A DNA stretch of 64,000 bases, from assembly GCF_040438925.1 (NCBI RefSeq), contig NZ_CP159258.1, forward strand, positions 5,665,001-5,729,000, written 5' to 3'. Numbering within the stretch: the first letter of the stretch is position 1; each line of letters starts with the position of its first letter. The position numbers and the translations under genes were made by a program. The notes below the pieces were generated by a model. That model saw only the letters and a list, made by a program, of their open reading frames with translations. It was not told the origin of the DNA and ran no database searches. The DNA is from Pseudomonas sp. MYb327 (GTDB lineage: Bacteria > Pseudomonadota > Gammaproteobacteria > Pseudomonadales > Pseudomonadaceae). Positions 55,775-64,000 of this stretch are shown piece after piece.

Positions 55775-57697
55775 TTACTGGGACTTTCTGACCCTCAAGT
55801 ACCACTCGGACAGTAGCCGTACCTGTTTGTCGGTATAACCGCGTTCGACCATTCGTGTAACGAAGTCGTTGTGCTTCTGCTGATCCTCTTTGCTGGCCTT
55901 GGCATTGAAGCTGATGACCGGCAGCAGGTCTTCGGTGTTGGAGAACATTTTCTTCTCGATGACCACCCGCAGTTTTTCGTAGCTGAGCCAGGTTGGGTTC
56001 TTGCCATTGTTGTTGGCGCGGGCGCGCAGTACGAAGTTGACGATTTCGTTGCGGAAATCCTTCGGATTGCTGATGCCGGCCGGTTTTTCGATTTTCTCCA
56101 GTTCCTCGTTCAATGCCACGCGATTGAGGATTTCGCCGGTTTCCGGATCGCGGTACTCCTGGTCCTGGATCCAGAAGTCGGCGTAAAGCACGTAGCGATC
56201 AAAAATGTTCTGGCCGTATTCGCTGTAAGACTCGAGGTAGGCGGTCTGGATTTCCTTGCCGATGAATTCGATATAACGCGGTGCCAGGTATTCCTTGAGG
56301 AAGCGCAGATAGCGCTCGCGGGTTTCGGCCTGGAACTGTTCCTGTTCGATCTGTTGTTCCAGTACGTAGAGCAGGTGCACCGGGTTGGCGGCGATTTCGT
56401 GCGGGTCGAAGTTGAAGACCTTGGACAGGATCTTGAACGCGAAACGGGTCGACAAGCCGTTCATGCCTTCATCGACACCGGCGTTGTCGCGGTATTCCTG
56501 AATCGACTTGGCCTTTGGATCGGTGTCCTTGAGGTTTTCGCCGTCGTACACGCGCATCTTGGAATAGATGTTGGAGTTTTCCGGCTCTTTGAGGCGCGAG
56601 AGCACGGTGAACTGGGCCAGCATCTTCAAGGTGTCGGGCGCGCAATGAGCCTTGGCCAGAGAGCTGTTGAACAGAAGCTTGTCGTAGATCTTCACTTCGT
56701 CGCTGACCCGCAGGCAATAAGGCACTTTGACGATGTAGATCCGGTCGATGAACGCTTCGTTGTTTTTGTTGTTGCGGAAGGTATGCCATTCCGATTCGTT
56801 GGAGTGGGCCAGCAGGATCCCGGTAAACGGAATCGCGCCAAGACCTTCGGTACTGTTGTAGTTGCCTTCCTGGGTGGCGGTCAGCAATGGGTGCAGCACC
56901 TTGATCGGTGCCTTGAACATTTCGACGAATTCCATCAGGCCCTGGTTGGCCCGGCACAGTGCGCCAGAGTAGCTGTAGGCATCGGCGTCGTTCTGTGGGT
57001 ATTCCTCCAGTTTGCGGATATCGACCTTGCCCACCAGCGCCGAGATGTCCTGGTTGTTTTCATCTCCCGGTTCGGTTTTGGCCACGGCGATCTGGTTGAG
57101 GATCGACGGGTACAGTTTCACCACGCGGAACTGGCTGATATCGCCACCGAACTCGGCCAGGCGTTTGGTAGCCCATGGCGACATGATGGTGTTGAGGTAG
57201 CGTCGCGGAATGCCGAAGTCCTCCTCGAGAATCGCGCCATCTTCGGTGGCGTTGAACAATCCCAGAGGCGATTCGAATACCGGCGAGCCCTTGATCGCGT
57301 AGAAGGGCACCTTTTCGATCAGTTGTTTCAGCTTCTCGGCCAGGGACGATTTACCGCCACCGACGGGGCCGAGCAGATAGAGGATTTGTTTCTTCTCTTC
57401 CAGGCCCTGAGCGGCATGGCGGAAATACGACACGATCTGGTCGATGCATTCTTCCATCCCATGGAAGTCTTCAAAGGCCGGATAGCGACGGATCACCTTG
57501 TTGGAAAAGATTCGCGACAGCCTCGAGTTGGTCGAGGTGTCGAGCAGCTCCGGCTCACCGATGGCAAGGAGCAGACGCTCGGCGGCGGAAACGTAGGCGC
57601 TGCGGTCCTTTTTGCACAGCTCAAGATACTCTTGCAGCGAGAGTTCTTCCTGGCGTGTGGACTCGAAGCGTTGTTGGAAGTGGCTAAAGATACTCAT
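55775..57697 (-). CDS. yeaG: PrkA family serine protein kinase (YeaG)
   Basis: 640 residues. AAA+ domain with Walker A GPVGGGKS (110-117) and a C-terminal kinase-like region. The PrkA family phosphorylates a few proteins and in some species acts as a protease. First gene of the prkA-yeaH-spoVR operon, 141 bp before yeaH. The upstream region has a CAGCAAC/GTTGCTG hairpin at about 57751-57775. Confidence 0.95.
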   Translation of the reverse strand: MSIFSHFQQRFESTRQEELSLQEYLELCKKDRSAYVSAAERLLLAIGEPELLDTSTNSRLSRIFSNKVIRRYPAFEDFHGMEECIDQIVSYFRHAAQGLEEKKQILYLLGPVGGGKSSLAEKLKQLIEKVPFYAIKGSPVFESPLGLFNATEDGAILEEDFGIPRRYLNTIMSPWATKRLAEFGGDISQFRVVKLYPSILNQIAVAKTEPGDENNQDISALVGKVDIRKLEEYPQNDADAYSYSGALCRANQGLMEFVEMFKAPIKVLHPLLTATQEGNYNSTEGLGAIPFTGILLAHSNESEWHTFRNNKNNEAFIDRIYIVKVPYCLRVSDEVKIYDKLLFNSSLAKAHCAPDTLKMLAQFTVLSRLKEPENSNIYSKMRVYDGENLKDTDPKAKSIQEYRDNAGVDEGMNGLSTRFAFKILSKVFNFDPHEIAANPVHLLYVLEQQIEQEQFQAETRERYLRFLKEYLAPRYIEFIGKEIQTAYLESYSEYGQNIFDRYVLYADFWIQDQEYRDPETGEILNRVALNEELEKIEKPAGISNPKDFRNEIVNFVLRARANNNGKNPTWLSYEKLRVVIEKKMFSNTEDLLPVISFNAKASKEDQQKHNDFVTRMVERGYTDKQVRLLSEWYLRVRKSQ

Positions 57698-57994
57698 GAC
57701 GTCACCTCGCTCGATACGTGGAGCCGACGCCGGATCACTCAGTCGATGCTGGCAGCAACCGAACAGGCAGTTGCTGTTTACCCCCCAGAAACCTTTCGAA
57801 GCTGACGACTCCGAAAGCTACTCCCGATGACCCGCGCGCCGGTGTACCGGCTCTCCCCTGTTTTGGATGGCCTGCGCTTAAGGATAGTTGGGAATTCGGG
57901 AGGTAAAGGCGAGATACGTAATTAGTTGTGGCAGACCGTTCGTCTGCCACCGCGCAAGCCCGCGGGAGCCGGGGCCTTGCGCATGACAAAAAAA

Positions 57995-58324
57995 TTATTC
58001 GGAGGTGCCTTGCGCCGTTTCCGAAGGATAAGTCGTACGCCACAGCTCGAAACCACCATCCATGCTGTAGACGTCGGAGAAGCCCTGGCTGATCAGGTAG
58101 GCGGCAGCACCCTGGCTGGAGTTGCCGTGGTAGCAGACCACCACGGTCGGCGCATCAAGGTCGGCACCCTGGATGAAGGCATGCAGGGAGTGGTTGTCCA
58201 GATGCTTCGAGCCGCTGATGTGCAGCGCGGCAAAAGTCGCAGGATCACGGACATCGACCACCACTGCGCCTTGTTCGCGCAGGGCCTGGGCCTGTTCCGG
58301 GGGAATACGTTTGAATTCGCTCAT
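57995..58324 (-). CDS. glpE: Thiosulfate sulfurtransferase GlpE
   Basis: 109 residues, a single rhodanese domain. The active-site cysteine is C64 in [13 protein letters not shown], with the six-residue loop of sulfurtransferases. It transfers sulfane sulfur from thiosulfate to acceptors such as cyanide or thioredoxin. Last gene of the lptD-surA-pdxA-rsmA-apaG-apaH block, 33 bp after apaH. A GCGCAAG/CTTGCGC hairpin follows (57953-57983). Confidence 0.95.
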   Translation of the reverse strand: MSEFKRIPPEQAQALREQGAVVVDVRDPATFAALHISGSKHLDNHSLHAFIQGADLDAPTVVVCYHGNSSQGAAAYLISQGFSDVYSMDGGFELWRTTYPSETAQGTSE

Positions 58325-58357
58325 GGCGGGCTCCTGTGGCTCGGCTGAAAGCGCAGT

Positions 58358-59242
58358 CTAGCGCGGGGCGCTGGCTGACGATGGTTCGGAAGTTTGTGGG
58401 GCGACTGGCGGCACGGCGGCGTGGCCATGTTCGTCGCATTTGCAGGACAGGCGCTCGCCAGTATCGACATTCATCAAGGTCAGGGCTCCGCCCCAGACGC
58501 AACCGGTGTCGAGAGCCGAGATGCCCGGTTCCTGCACCTTGCCTTCCAGCGCGGCCCAGTGACCGAAGATGATTTTCAGATCCTTGGTCTTGCGGTCCTT
58601 GTGCTGGAACCAGGGCTTGTAGCCTGGGGGTGCAGAGTCGAGGCCTTCCTTGCTCTTGAGGTCAAGCTTGCCTTCGGCGGTACAGAAGCGCATGCGGGTG
58701 AAGTAGTTGGTGATCACCCGCAGGCGCGTCACGCCTTTGAGGTCGCTGTCCCATTTCGCCGGGTCGTTGCCGTACATACCGTCGAGGAAGGGCGGGAGCA
58801 GGTTGTCGTCGCGCAGGGCGGCCTCGACTTCGGCGGCGCACTTCAGGGCTTTACGCAGCGACCATTGCGGCGGAATGCCGGCATGTACCAGCGCGACGTT
58901 GCGCTGCTCGTCGTAGTGCAGGAGTTTTTGCTGACGCAGCCAGTGCAGCAGATCGGCGCAATCCGGCGCTTCGATGATCTCACGCAGGGTATCGGCTTTC
59001 TTCAGGCGTTCGATGTTCTCGCCGGCGGCCAGCAAGTGCAGGTCGTGGTTGCCAAGTACGCAGACCAGCGATTCGCGGATGCTATAGAGGAAGCGCAAGG
59101 TTTCCAGCGACTGCGGGCCGCGGTTGACCAGATCACCGACCAGCCACAGACGATCTTTTGCCGGGTCGAAGGAGACCTTCTTGAGCAGGCAGTGCAATGC
59201 GTCAAGGCAGCCTTGCAGGTCGCCGACGGCATAGGTTGCCAT
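58358..59242 (-). CDS. apaH: Symmetrical bis(5'-nucleosyl)-tetraphosphatase
   Basis: 294 residues. Metallophosphatase with GDLQGC (7-12), [10 protein letters not shown] and [10 protein letters not shown] metal-binding motifs. It splits Ap4A to two ADP and also removes Np4 caps from RNA. It overlaps apaG by one base (TGATG). The C-terminal tail is longer than usual and rich in P, S and A. Confidence 0.96.
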   Translation of the reverse strand: MATYAVGDLQGCLDALHCLLKKVSFDPAKDRLWLVGDLVNRGPQSLETLRFLYSIRESLVCVLGNHDLHLLAAGENIERLKKADTLREIIEAPDCADLLHWLRQQKLLHYDEQRNVALVHAGIPPQWSLRKALKCAAEVEAALRDDNLLPPFLDGMYGNDPAKWDSDLKGVTRLRVITNYFTRMRFCTAEGKLDLKSKEGLDSAPPGYKPWFQHKDRKTKDLKIIFGHWAALEGKVQEPGISALDTGCVWGGALTLMNVDTGERLSCKCDEHGHAAVPPVAPQTSEPSSASAPR

Positions 59243-59622
59243 CAGTGCAAGGCTCCGGGCACCGCCAGACGAAACGGGGCGATGATGGCGTCGAAGTGTT
59301 TGCCGTCATCGGCGCGCATCTCGTAAGTGCCTTGCATCGTGCCGACCTTGGACGTCATGACAGTGCCGCTGCTGTAGGTGTGGCTTTCGCCCGGCTCGAT
59401 CAACGGTTGCTGGCCAACCACGCCCGCACCTCGCACCTCTTCGACATGCCCGTCGCCATCGGTGATCACCCAATGCCGTGACAACAGTTTGGCCGGTATC
59501 AGGCCATTGTTTTGCACGGTGATGGTGTACGCGAAGGCAAAGCGGTCTTGTTCAGGTTGCGATTGTTCTGCCAGATAGCGGGTGACGACGCTGACGTCGA
59601 CCTGATAACGAGGATCGGACAT
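59242..59622 (-). CDS. apaG: ApaG protein
   Basis: 126 residues, a single fibronectin-type III-like beta sandwich with the [10 protein letters not shown] glycine loop. Function unsettled; it always travels with apaH and rsmA. Separated from rsmA by 123 bp with no structured element, the only wide gap in the operon. Confidence 0.95.
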   Translation of the reverse strand: MSDPRYQVDVSVVTRYLAEQSQPEQDRFAFAYTITVQNNGLIPAKLLSRHWVITDGDGHVEEVRGAGVVGQQPLIEPGESHTYSSGTVMTSKVGTMQGTYEMRADDGKHFDAIIAPFRLAVPGALH

Positions 59623-59745
59623 GCAAGAGGCCTTAAAAACGAAGCGGGACGCGGGGCGTAGCTGATGGAGTTCAGTCTAGGCCAAGTATCGGGTAGTAAA
59701 CCAGACATGGGCGCTGGTGTCCTACCCGATAACGCTTGCGGTCTG

Positions 59746-60564
59746 TCAGACGTCCGCGGGCTTCTGTAGGGATTGTTCGCTGAGCTTGTCAGCCAGGCGC
59801 ACGAAGGCTGCCAGATCGAGTTGTTCCGGTCGCAGGCTGCCGTCGACACCGGCGGCTTCGATTTCATCGTTGCTCAGCAGCAGCTTGAGTGTGTTGCGCA
59901 GGGTCTTGCGCCGCTGGTTGAAAGCTTCGCGCACCACACGCTCCAGCAAGCGGTGGTCTTTGGCCGGGTGCGGCAGTACGGCGTGAGGCACCAGTCGCAC
60001 GATGGCCGAGTCGACTTTCGGTGGCGGGTTGAAGGCGCCAGGGCCAACGTTGAACAGATGCTCAACCCGGCAGTGATACTGAACCATGATCGACAACCGA
60101 CCCCAGTCACCACCGCCAGGCCCTGCTGCCAGACGCTCGACCACTTCCTTTTGCAGCATGAAGTGCATGTCGCGAATCAGGTGCGAGTTGTGCAGGAGGT
60201 GGAAAATCAGCGGCGTGGAGATGTTGTACGGCAGGTTGCCGACCACACGCAGGCTGCCAGGTGCGGCGTTCAGGCTGTTGAAGTCGAATTTCAGCGCGTC
60301 GCCCTGATGCAGATTGAAGTTGCTCTTGCCGGCGAACTGCTGGTTGAGGATCGGGATCAGGTCTTTATCCAGCTCCACCACATCGAGTTGCGCGCCGCTG
60401 TTGAGCAAACCTTGGGTCAGCGCACCCTGGCCCGGCCCGATTTCCAGCAAACGGTCTTCAGCCTTGGCGTGGATGGAGCGCAGGATGCGGTCGATAACGC
60501 CGGCGTCGTGCAGGAAGTTCTGGCCAAAGCGTTTGCGCGCCTTGTGTTGGTAATGCTCGGTCAT
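59746..60564 (-). CDS. rsmA: 16S rRNA (A1518/A1519) dimethyltransferase RsmA (KsgA)
   Basis: 272 residues. The N-terminal [14 protein letters not shown] motif [12 protein letters not shown] (39-50) and catalytic NLPYNIST motif identify KsgA. It dimethylates two adenosines at the 3' end of 16S rRNA during 30S maturation. This rsmA is not the RsmA/CsrA regulator of Pseudomonas. The ATG overlaps the pdxA stop. Confidence 0.97.
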   Translation of the reverse strand: MTEHYQHKARKRFGQNFLHDAGVIDRILRSIHAKAEDRLLEIGPGQGALTQGLLNSGAQLDVVELDKDLIPILNQQFAGKSNFNLHQGDALKFDFNSLNAAPGSLRVVGNLPYNISTPLIFHLLHNSHLIRDMHFMLQKEVVERLAAGPGGGDWGRLSIMVQYHCRVEHLFNVGPGAFNPPPKVDSAIVRLVPHAVLPHPAKDHRLLERVVREAFNQRRKTLRNTLKLLLSNDEIEAAGVDGSLRPEQLDLAAFVRLADKLSEQSLQKPADV

Positions 60565-61550
60565 AAACGGGTCTCGGCCATCTGGTAGGCGGTTTCCAGG
60601 GCGACTTGCAGGCTGCCGGTGTCGATTTTTCCGCTGCCAGCCAGGTCCAGGGCGGTGCCGTGGTCCACTGATGTGCGAATGATCGGCAAGCCCAGGGTCA
60701 CGTTGACTGCCGCGCCGAAGCCTTTGTATTTCAGTACAGGCAGGCCCTGGTCGTGGTACATCGCCAGCACCGCGTCGCAGTGCTCCAGATATTTGGGGGT
60801 AAACAGAGTGTCGGCGGGCAGGGGGCCGCGCAGGTCCATGCCCTCGCCGCGCAGGCGCTCTAATGTGGGTTCGATGATGTCAATTTCTTCATGGCCCAGG
60901 TGTCCGCCTTCACCGGCATGGGGGTTGAGCCCACACACCAGGATTCGTGGCTGGGCGATGCCGAACTTTTGTTGCAGGTCGGCGTGCAGGATTCGTGTGA
61001 CCCGCTCCAGGCGCTCAGGGGTGATCGCATCGGCAATCTCGCGCAGGGGCAGGTGCGTAGTGACCAGCGCCACGCGCAACCCGCGAGTGGCGAGCATCAT
61101 CACCACTTGTGCGGTGTGAGTCAGGTCAGCGAGAAATTCCGTGTGCCCGGAAAAGGCGATGCCGGATTCATTGATCACGCCCTTGTGCACCGGGGCGGTG
61201 ATCATTCCAGCGAAATGCCCATCCAGACAGCCTTGGCCGGCGCGGGTCAGGGTTTCCAGGACGAAAGCGGCATTGGCTTTGTCGAGTTGTCCTGCGACGA
61301 CCTTGGCGTTGAGCGGTGTATCCCACACATACAGGCTGTTGGCTGGCGCAGGTGCATCGGGCCAGTGGTCCGGGGAGACCGGCAGCAAGTCGACAGCCAC
61401 ACCCAGCTGCGCGGCCCGCTCAAGGAGCAAGTCGCGGCTGGTAATGGCAATCAGGGGGTGTGGCTGGGCTTGCGAGGCGAGCAGCAGGCACAGGTCAGGA
61501 CCTATGCCGGCCGGTTCACCGGGTGTCAGCGCGAAACGTTGGGGTTTCAC
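60561..61550 (-). CDS. pdxA: 4-hydroxythreonine-4-phosphate dehydrogenase
   Basis: 329 residues, vitamin B6 synthesis. [20 protein letters not shown] opens it; [10 protein letters not shown] holds a metal-binding histidine, and [20 protein letters not shown] and [14 protein letters not shown] complete the active site. The start is GTG, overlapping the surA stop (GTGA), so it is coupled to surA. Confidence 0.96.
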   Translation of the reverse strand: MKPQRFALTPGEPAGIGPDLCLLLASQAQPHPLIAITSRDLLLERAAQLGVAVDLLPVSPDHWPDAPAPANSLYVWDTPLNAKVVAGQLDKANAAFVLETLTRAGQGCLDGHFAGMITAPVHKGVINESGIAFSGHTEFLADLTHTAQVVMMLATRGLRVALVTTHLPLREIADAITPERLERVTRILHADLQQKFGIAQPRILVCGLNPHAGEGGHLGHEEIDIIEPTLERLRGEGMDLRGPLPADTLFTPKYLEHCDAVLAMYHDQGLPVLKYKGFGAAVNVTLGLPIIRTSVDHGTALDLAGSGKIDTGSLQVALETAYQMAETRL

Positions 61551-62869
61551 TGCGCTGCCTGGTCGGCGCCAGGGAGTTTGATTTCGACATACGCTTCGTC
61601 ACGAATCTGACGCAGCCAGGTTTGCAGCTCTTCGTCGTATTTGCGGTTACGCAGTACGGTCATCGCTTGTTGCTCGCGAGCCTGGTTGGTGCTGTCGGTG
61701 GCGCGACGGCCAAGGACTTCCAGTACGTGCCAGCCGTATTGAGTCTGGAACGGCTTGGACAGCTGACCTTGCGGGGTCTTGGCCATCACTTCGCGGAACT
61801 CGGGTACCAGTGCGTTCGGGTCGATCCAGCTCAGATCGCCACCGTTGAGCGCAGAACCCGGGTCTTCCGAGTAGCTTTTCGCCAGTTCGCCGAAGTCTTC
61901 ACCCGACTCGATGCGGCTGTAGAGCGACTCGGCCAGGGCCTTGGTTTTTGCTTCGTCACGGATCGGACTTGGTTTGACCAGGATGTGGCGGACATGCACT
62001 TCGTCACGCACCTGGGCTTCACCGCCACGCTTGTCGGTGATCTTCAGGATGATGAAGCCACCCGGCGTACGCATTGGCTGGGTGATATCGCCAACGGCCA
62101 TGGTGCTCAGCAGGCGATCGAACGGAGGTGGCAGTTGAGCGGCTTTACGCCAGCCCATGTCGCCGCCTTCCAGTGCGGTTTCACTGGCGGATTTGGCGAG
62201 GGCCAGTTGACCGAAGTCGGCGCCTTGCTTGAGTTGCTGGTACACCGCGTCAGCCTGTCTGGCTGCATTCTGAATGGCGTCGGAGTTGGCGCTTTCCGGC
62301 GTGGCAATCATGATGTTCGACAGGCGGAATTCTTGGGACAGTTGCATTTTGCCCATGTCCGAAGCGAGGAAGTTCTTAACTTCCTGCTCGGAAACTTGGA
62401 TGCGCTCTGCCACCCGGCGCTGGCGCACACGGCTGATGACCATTTCGCGGCGGATCTGGTCACGAGCGTCGTCGTAAGACAGGCCGTCATGAGTCAGGGC
62501 GGCGCGGAACTGCTCGACCGACATGTTATTGCGCTGGGCAATGGTGCCGACGGCCTGGTTCAGTTCTTCATCGGTGATGCGGATACCGGAACGTTCGCCG
62601 ATCTGCAGTTGCAGGTTCTCGACAATCAGGCGTTCCAGCACTTGTTGCTCAAGCACGCTGGCCGGTGGCACGGCAGAGCCGCGCTTGGCGATGGTTTGCT
62701 GAACTTCATGGACGCGCTGGTCCAGTTGGCTCTGCATGACTACGTCGTTGTCGACGATAGCCACCACTTTATCGATGGACTGTACCGCGGCGTTGGCCGC
62801 GGTACCCAGGAACAGCGCGCCCAGCAGCAGCGGGCGCAGACAATCAGAAAGCTTGGTCTTCACGTTCAC
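61547..62869 (-). CDS. surA: Periplasmic chaperone and peptidylprolyl isomerase SurA
   Basis: 440 residues. Signal peptide with cleavage after ANA (about residue 27), N-terminal chaperone domain, then two parvulin domains (about 175-275 and 288-385, each with the VRHILVK-type or RLSNIMI-type strand). It escorts outer membrane proteins such as LptD through the periplasm, which explains its neighbour. The start is GTG at 62869 or 62863, both inside the end of lptD. Confidence 0.96.
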   Translation of the reverse strand: MNVKTKLSDCLRPLLLGALFLGTAANAAVQSIDKVVAIVDNDVVMQSQLDQRVHEVQQTIAKRGSAVPPASVLEQQVLERLIVENLQLQIGERSGIRITDEELNQAVGTIAQRNNMSVEQFRAALTHDGLSYDDARDQIRREMVISRVRQRRVAERIQVSEQEVKNFLASDMGKMQLSQEFRLSNIMIATPESANSDAIQNAARQADAVYQQLKQGADFGQLALAKSASETALEGGDMGWRKAAQLPPPFDRLLSTMAVGDITQPMRTPGGFIILKITDKRGGEAQVRDEVHVRHILVKPSPIRDEAKTKALAESLYSRIESGEDFGELAKSYSEDPGSALNGGDLSWIDPNALVPEFREVMAKTPQGQLSKPFQTQYGWHVLEVLGRRATDSTNQAREQQAMTVLRNRKYDEELQTWLRQIRDEAYVEIKLPGADQAAQ

Positions 62870-64000
62870 GATAACCTTGGATGCCTTTGTCGAGGAAGCT
62901 CTCTACCTTGGCGCCGGTGAGGCCGCCGAGTCCCTTCAGAACAATTTGGAGGAAGACGCCGTGGTCGCCTTTTTCGTTTTCCGGGGCGTTCTGACTGAAT
63001 TCGTCATAGCTGACCCAGTAACGGTTGATCAGGCGCAGTTTCCAGCAGCAGTTGTCGTACTCGAAACCACCGAAGGCTTCCAGGGTACGGTTGCGGTTGT
63101 AGTCGTACTGCCAGCGGCTGATGGCGTTCCATTGCGGCACGATCGGCCAGATCACCGAGAAGTCGTGCTGTTCGATTTTGTAGTAGTCCTTCACATAGCC
63201 AGGCTGACCCGGGGTGCCATAGTCACCGCCGCCCACTTGCCATTTACCCGTGTTCTGGTCGTAACGAATCTGGTCGTTACGATAGCGATAGCCGGCGTTG
63301 ATGACCTTGTTCGGGTTGTCTTCAGGCTGGTAGTGGAACATCGCGCTACCCGAGCGAGGGCTGCGGCTGTCCGGATCCCAGTTGTAATCGGCGGTGGTGC
63401 GCCAATCACGGTTCCAGCGATATTCGTACTCCAGCGCATAAGGCGAAACGTCGGAGTGCGCATCATCACGGGTTTTTGCATCGATACCCGGCAACTGGAC
63501 TTCGCGGTCCTTGAAGTACAAGGCCTGGCCGACGCTGATGCGTTGACGTTCAAAGCCATCGTCTTCGATCCAGCGGTTGGTCACGCCCAGCGAGAGCTTG
63601 TTCTCGTCACCGACGCGGTCGGAACCAGAGAAACGGTTGTCACGGAACAGCGACGCATAGTTGAAGGTGTACTCGCCGGTATCGAAGACTGGAATGTCTT
63701 CCTGGTCCTTCTCCGGGACATAGAGGTAGTACAGGCGCGGCTCAAGGGTCTGGCGATAGTTTTTGCCAAACCATTGAGTGTTGCGATCGAAGTACAGGCC
63801 GCTGTCGATGCTGGCGATCGGTACGCCACGGTTCTGGTCACGGCTATAGGTACCGTTGAGTCGGTCGCCCTCAGGACCCTGGGCTGCGATTTGATCTTTA
63901 CCGAGACTGTCCAGATCCAACTGGTACTGCGTGTACTGGTACTTGAGCGTTGGTTTTACGAAACCGTACGTCCAGTCCAGCGGCAGGCTGACGGCTGGCG
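62844..64000 (-). CDS. lptD: LPS-assembly protein LptD, C-terminal part
   Basis: The frame is open to the right edge, so the gene continues beyond the window; about 385 codons are visible. The sequence is an outer membrane beta-barrel of alternating aromatic strands ([40 protein letters not shown], then [17 protein letters not shown]). LptD forms the outer membrane pore that inserts LPS, with LptE as plug. The end overlaps the surA start by 26 bases. The N-terminal jellyroll and Cys pairs lie outside the window. Confidence 0.95.
   Translation of the reverse strand, partial: PAVSLPLDWTYGFVKPTLKYQYTQYQLDLDSLGKDQIAAQGPEGDRLNGTYSRDQNRGVPIASIDSGLYFDRNTQWFGKNYRQTLEPRLYYLYVPEKDQEDIPVFDTGEYTFNYASLFRDNRFSGSDRVGDENKLSLGVTNRWIEDDGFERQRISVGQALYFKDREVQLPGIDAKTRDDAHSDVSPYALEYEYRWNRDWRTTADYNWDPDSRSPRSGSAMFHYQPEDNPNKVINAGYRYRNDQIRYDQNTGKWQVGGGDYGTPGQPGYVKDYYKIEQHDFSVIWPIVPQWNAISRWQYDYNRNRTLEAFGGFEYDNCCWKLRLINRYWVSYDEFSQNAPENEKGDHGVFLQIVLKGLGGLTGAKVESFLDKGIQGYREREDQAF

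Noticed and set aside
55871..57805. 644-codon frame antisense to the prkA gene
   Set aside because: Shadow frame; extreme length results from codon bias of the sense gene.
61460..62920. 486-codon frame antisense to surA
   Set aside because: Shadow frame of surA; the sense frame has a signal peptide and parvulin domains.

Overview
This window is chromosomal DNA of a Pseudomonas, most likely from the P. fluorescens group. The evidence is the gene order (glcB to bioBFHCD, then rmcA-rpoD-dnaG-rpsU//tsaD to lptD, an order I recall from the first part of the P. aeruginosa chromosome), the pqqFABCDEH arrangement, the davBA lysine catabolic pair, and many short palindromic REP/REPIN elements between genes. 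The DNA is GC-rich and almost fully coding. There is no prophage, IS element, CRISPR array or rRNA operon.

Layout. 1-7.1 kb: start of glcB, a GcvR-like ACT protein, rarD, srkA, a Tat-exported PhoX-type phosphatase, modE and comF. 7.2-11.7 kb: the biotin operon bioB-F-H-C-D, tightly overlapped from bioF onward. 11.8-21.9 kb: a 98-residue protein that looks like a flagellar axial protein reduced to its terminal helices, then three paralogous FadE-type acyl-CoA dehydrogenases interrupted by a di-heme cytochrome c peroxidase/MauG-family protein and a membrane GGDEF protein. The first fadE has a sigma70 promoter with a PsrA-type box overlapping its predicted start. 22.1-24.9 kb: a LysR regulator divergent from a class III aminotransferase, and a 52-residue Pmp3/YqaE membrane protein.

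24.9-38.5 kb: genes for PQQ supply and use. pqqF, pqqA, pqqB, pqqC, pqqD, pqqE and the peptidase gene pqqH all read leftward, with a terminator-like hairpin between pqqA and pqqB. Then come davA and davB (lysine to 5-aminovalerate), an Lrp-family regulator, and gcd, a membrane glucose-type dehydrogenase that uses PQQ. 38.5-40.2 kb: a small accessory pocket with a GT25-like glycosyltransferase and a free-standing FtsH-like (M41-type) protease, bracketed by two near-identical terminators and ending at tRNA-Ile2 (CAU).

40.2-64 kb: core genome. rmcA (SBP-PAS-GGDEF-EAL c-di-GMP enzyme), then the macromolecular synthesis genes rpsU, dnaG and rpoD, with a 482-bp spacer where a YqeY gene would be expected; tsaD, plsY, folB-folK, cca; the stress operon prkA(yeaG)-yeaH-spoVR(ycgB); and the leftward lptD-surA-pdxA-rsmA-apaG-apaH-glpE operon, with lptD running off the right edge.

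I see no large undescribed system. The observations most worth a second look are the M41-like/GT25 pocket, the mini flagellar-like protein, the fadE1 control region, the pqqA-pqqB attenuator and the rpsU-dnaG spacer. Statements about other genomes are from memory, not from a search.
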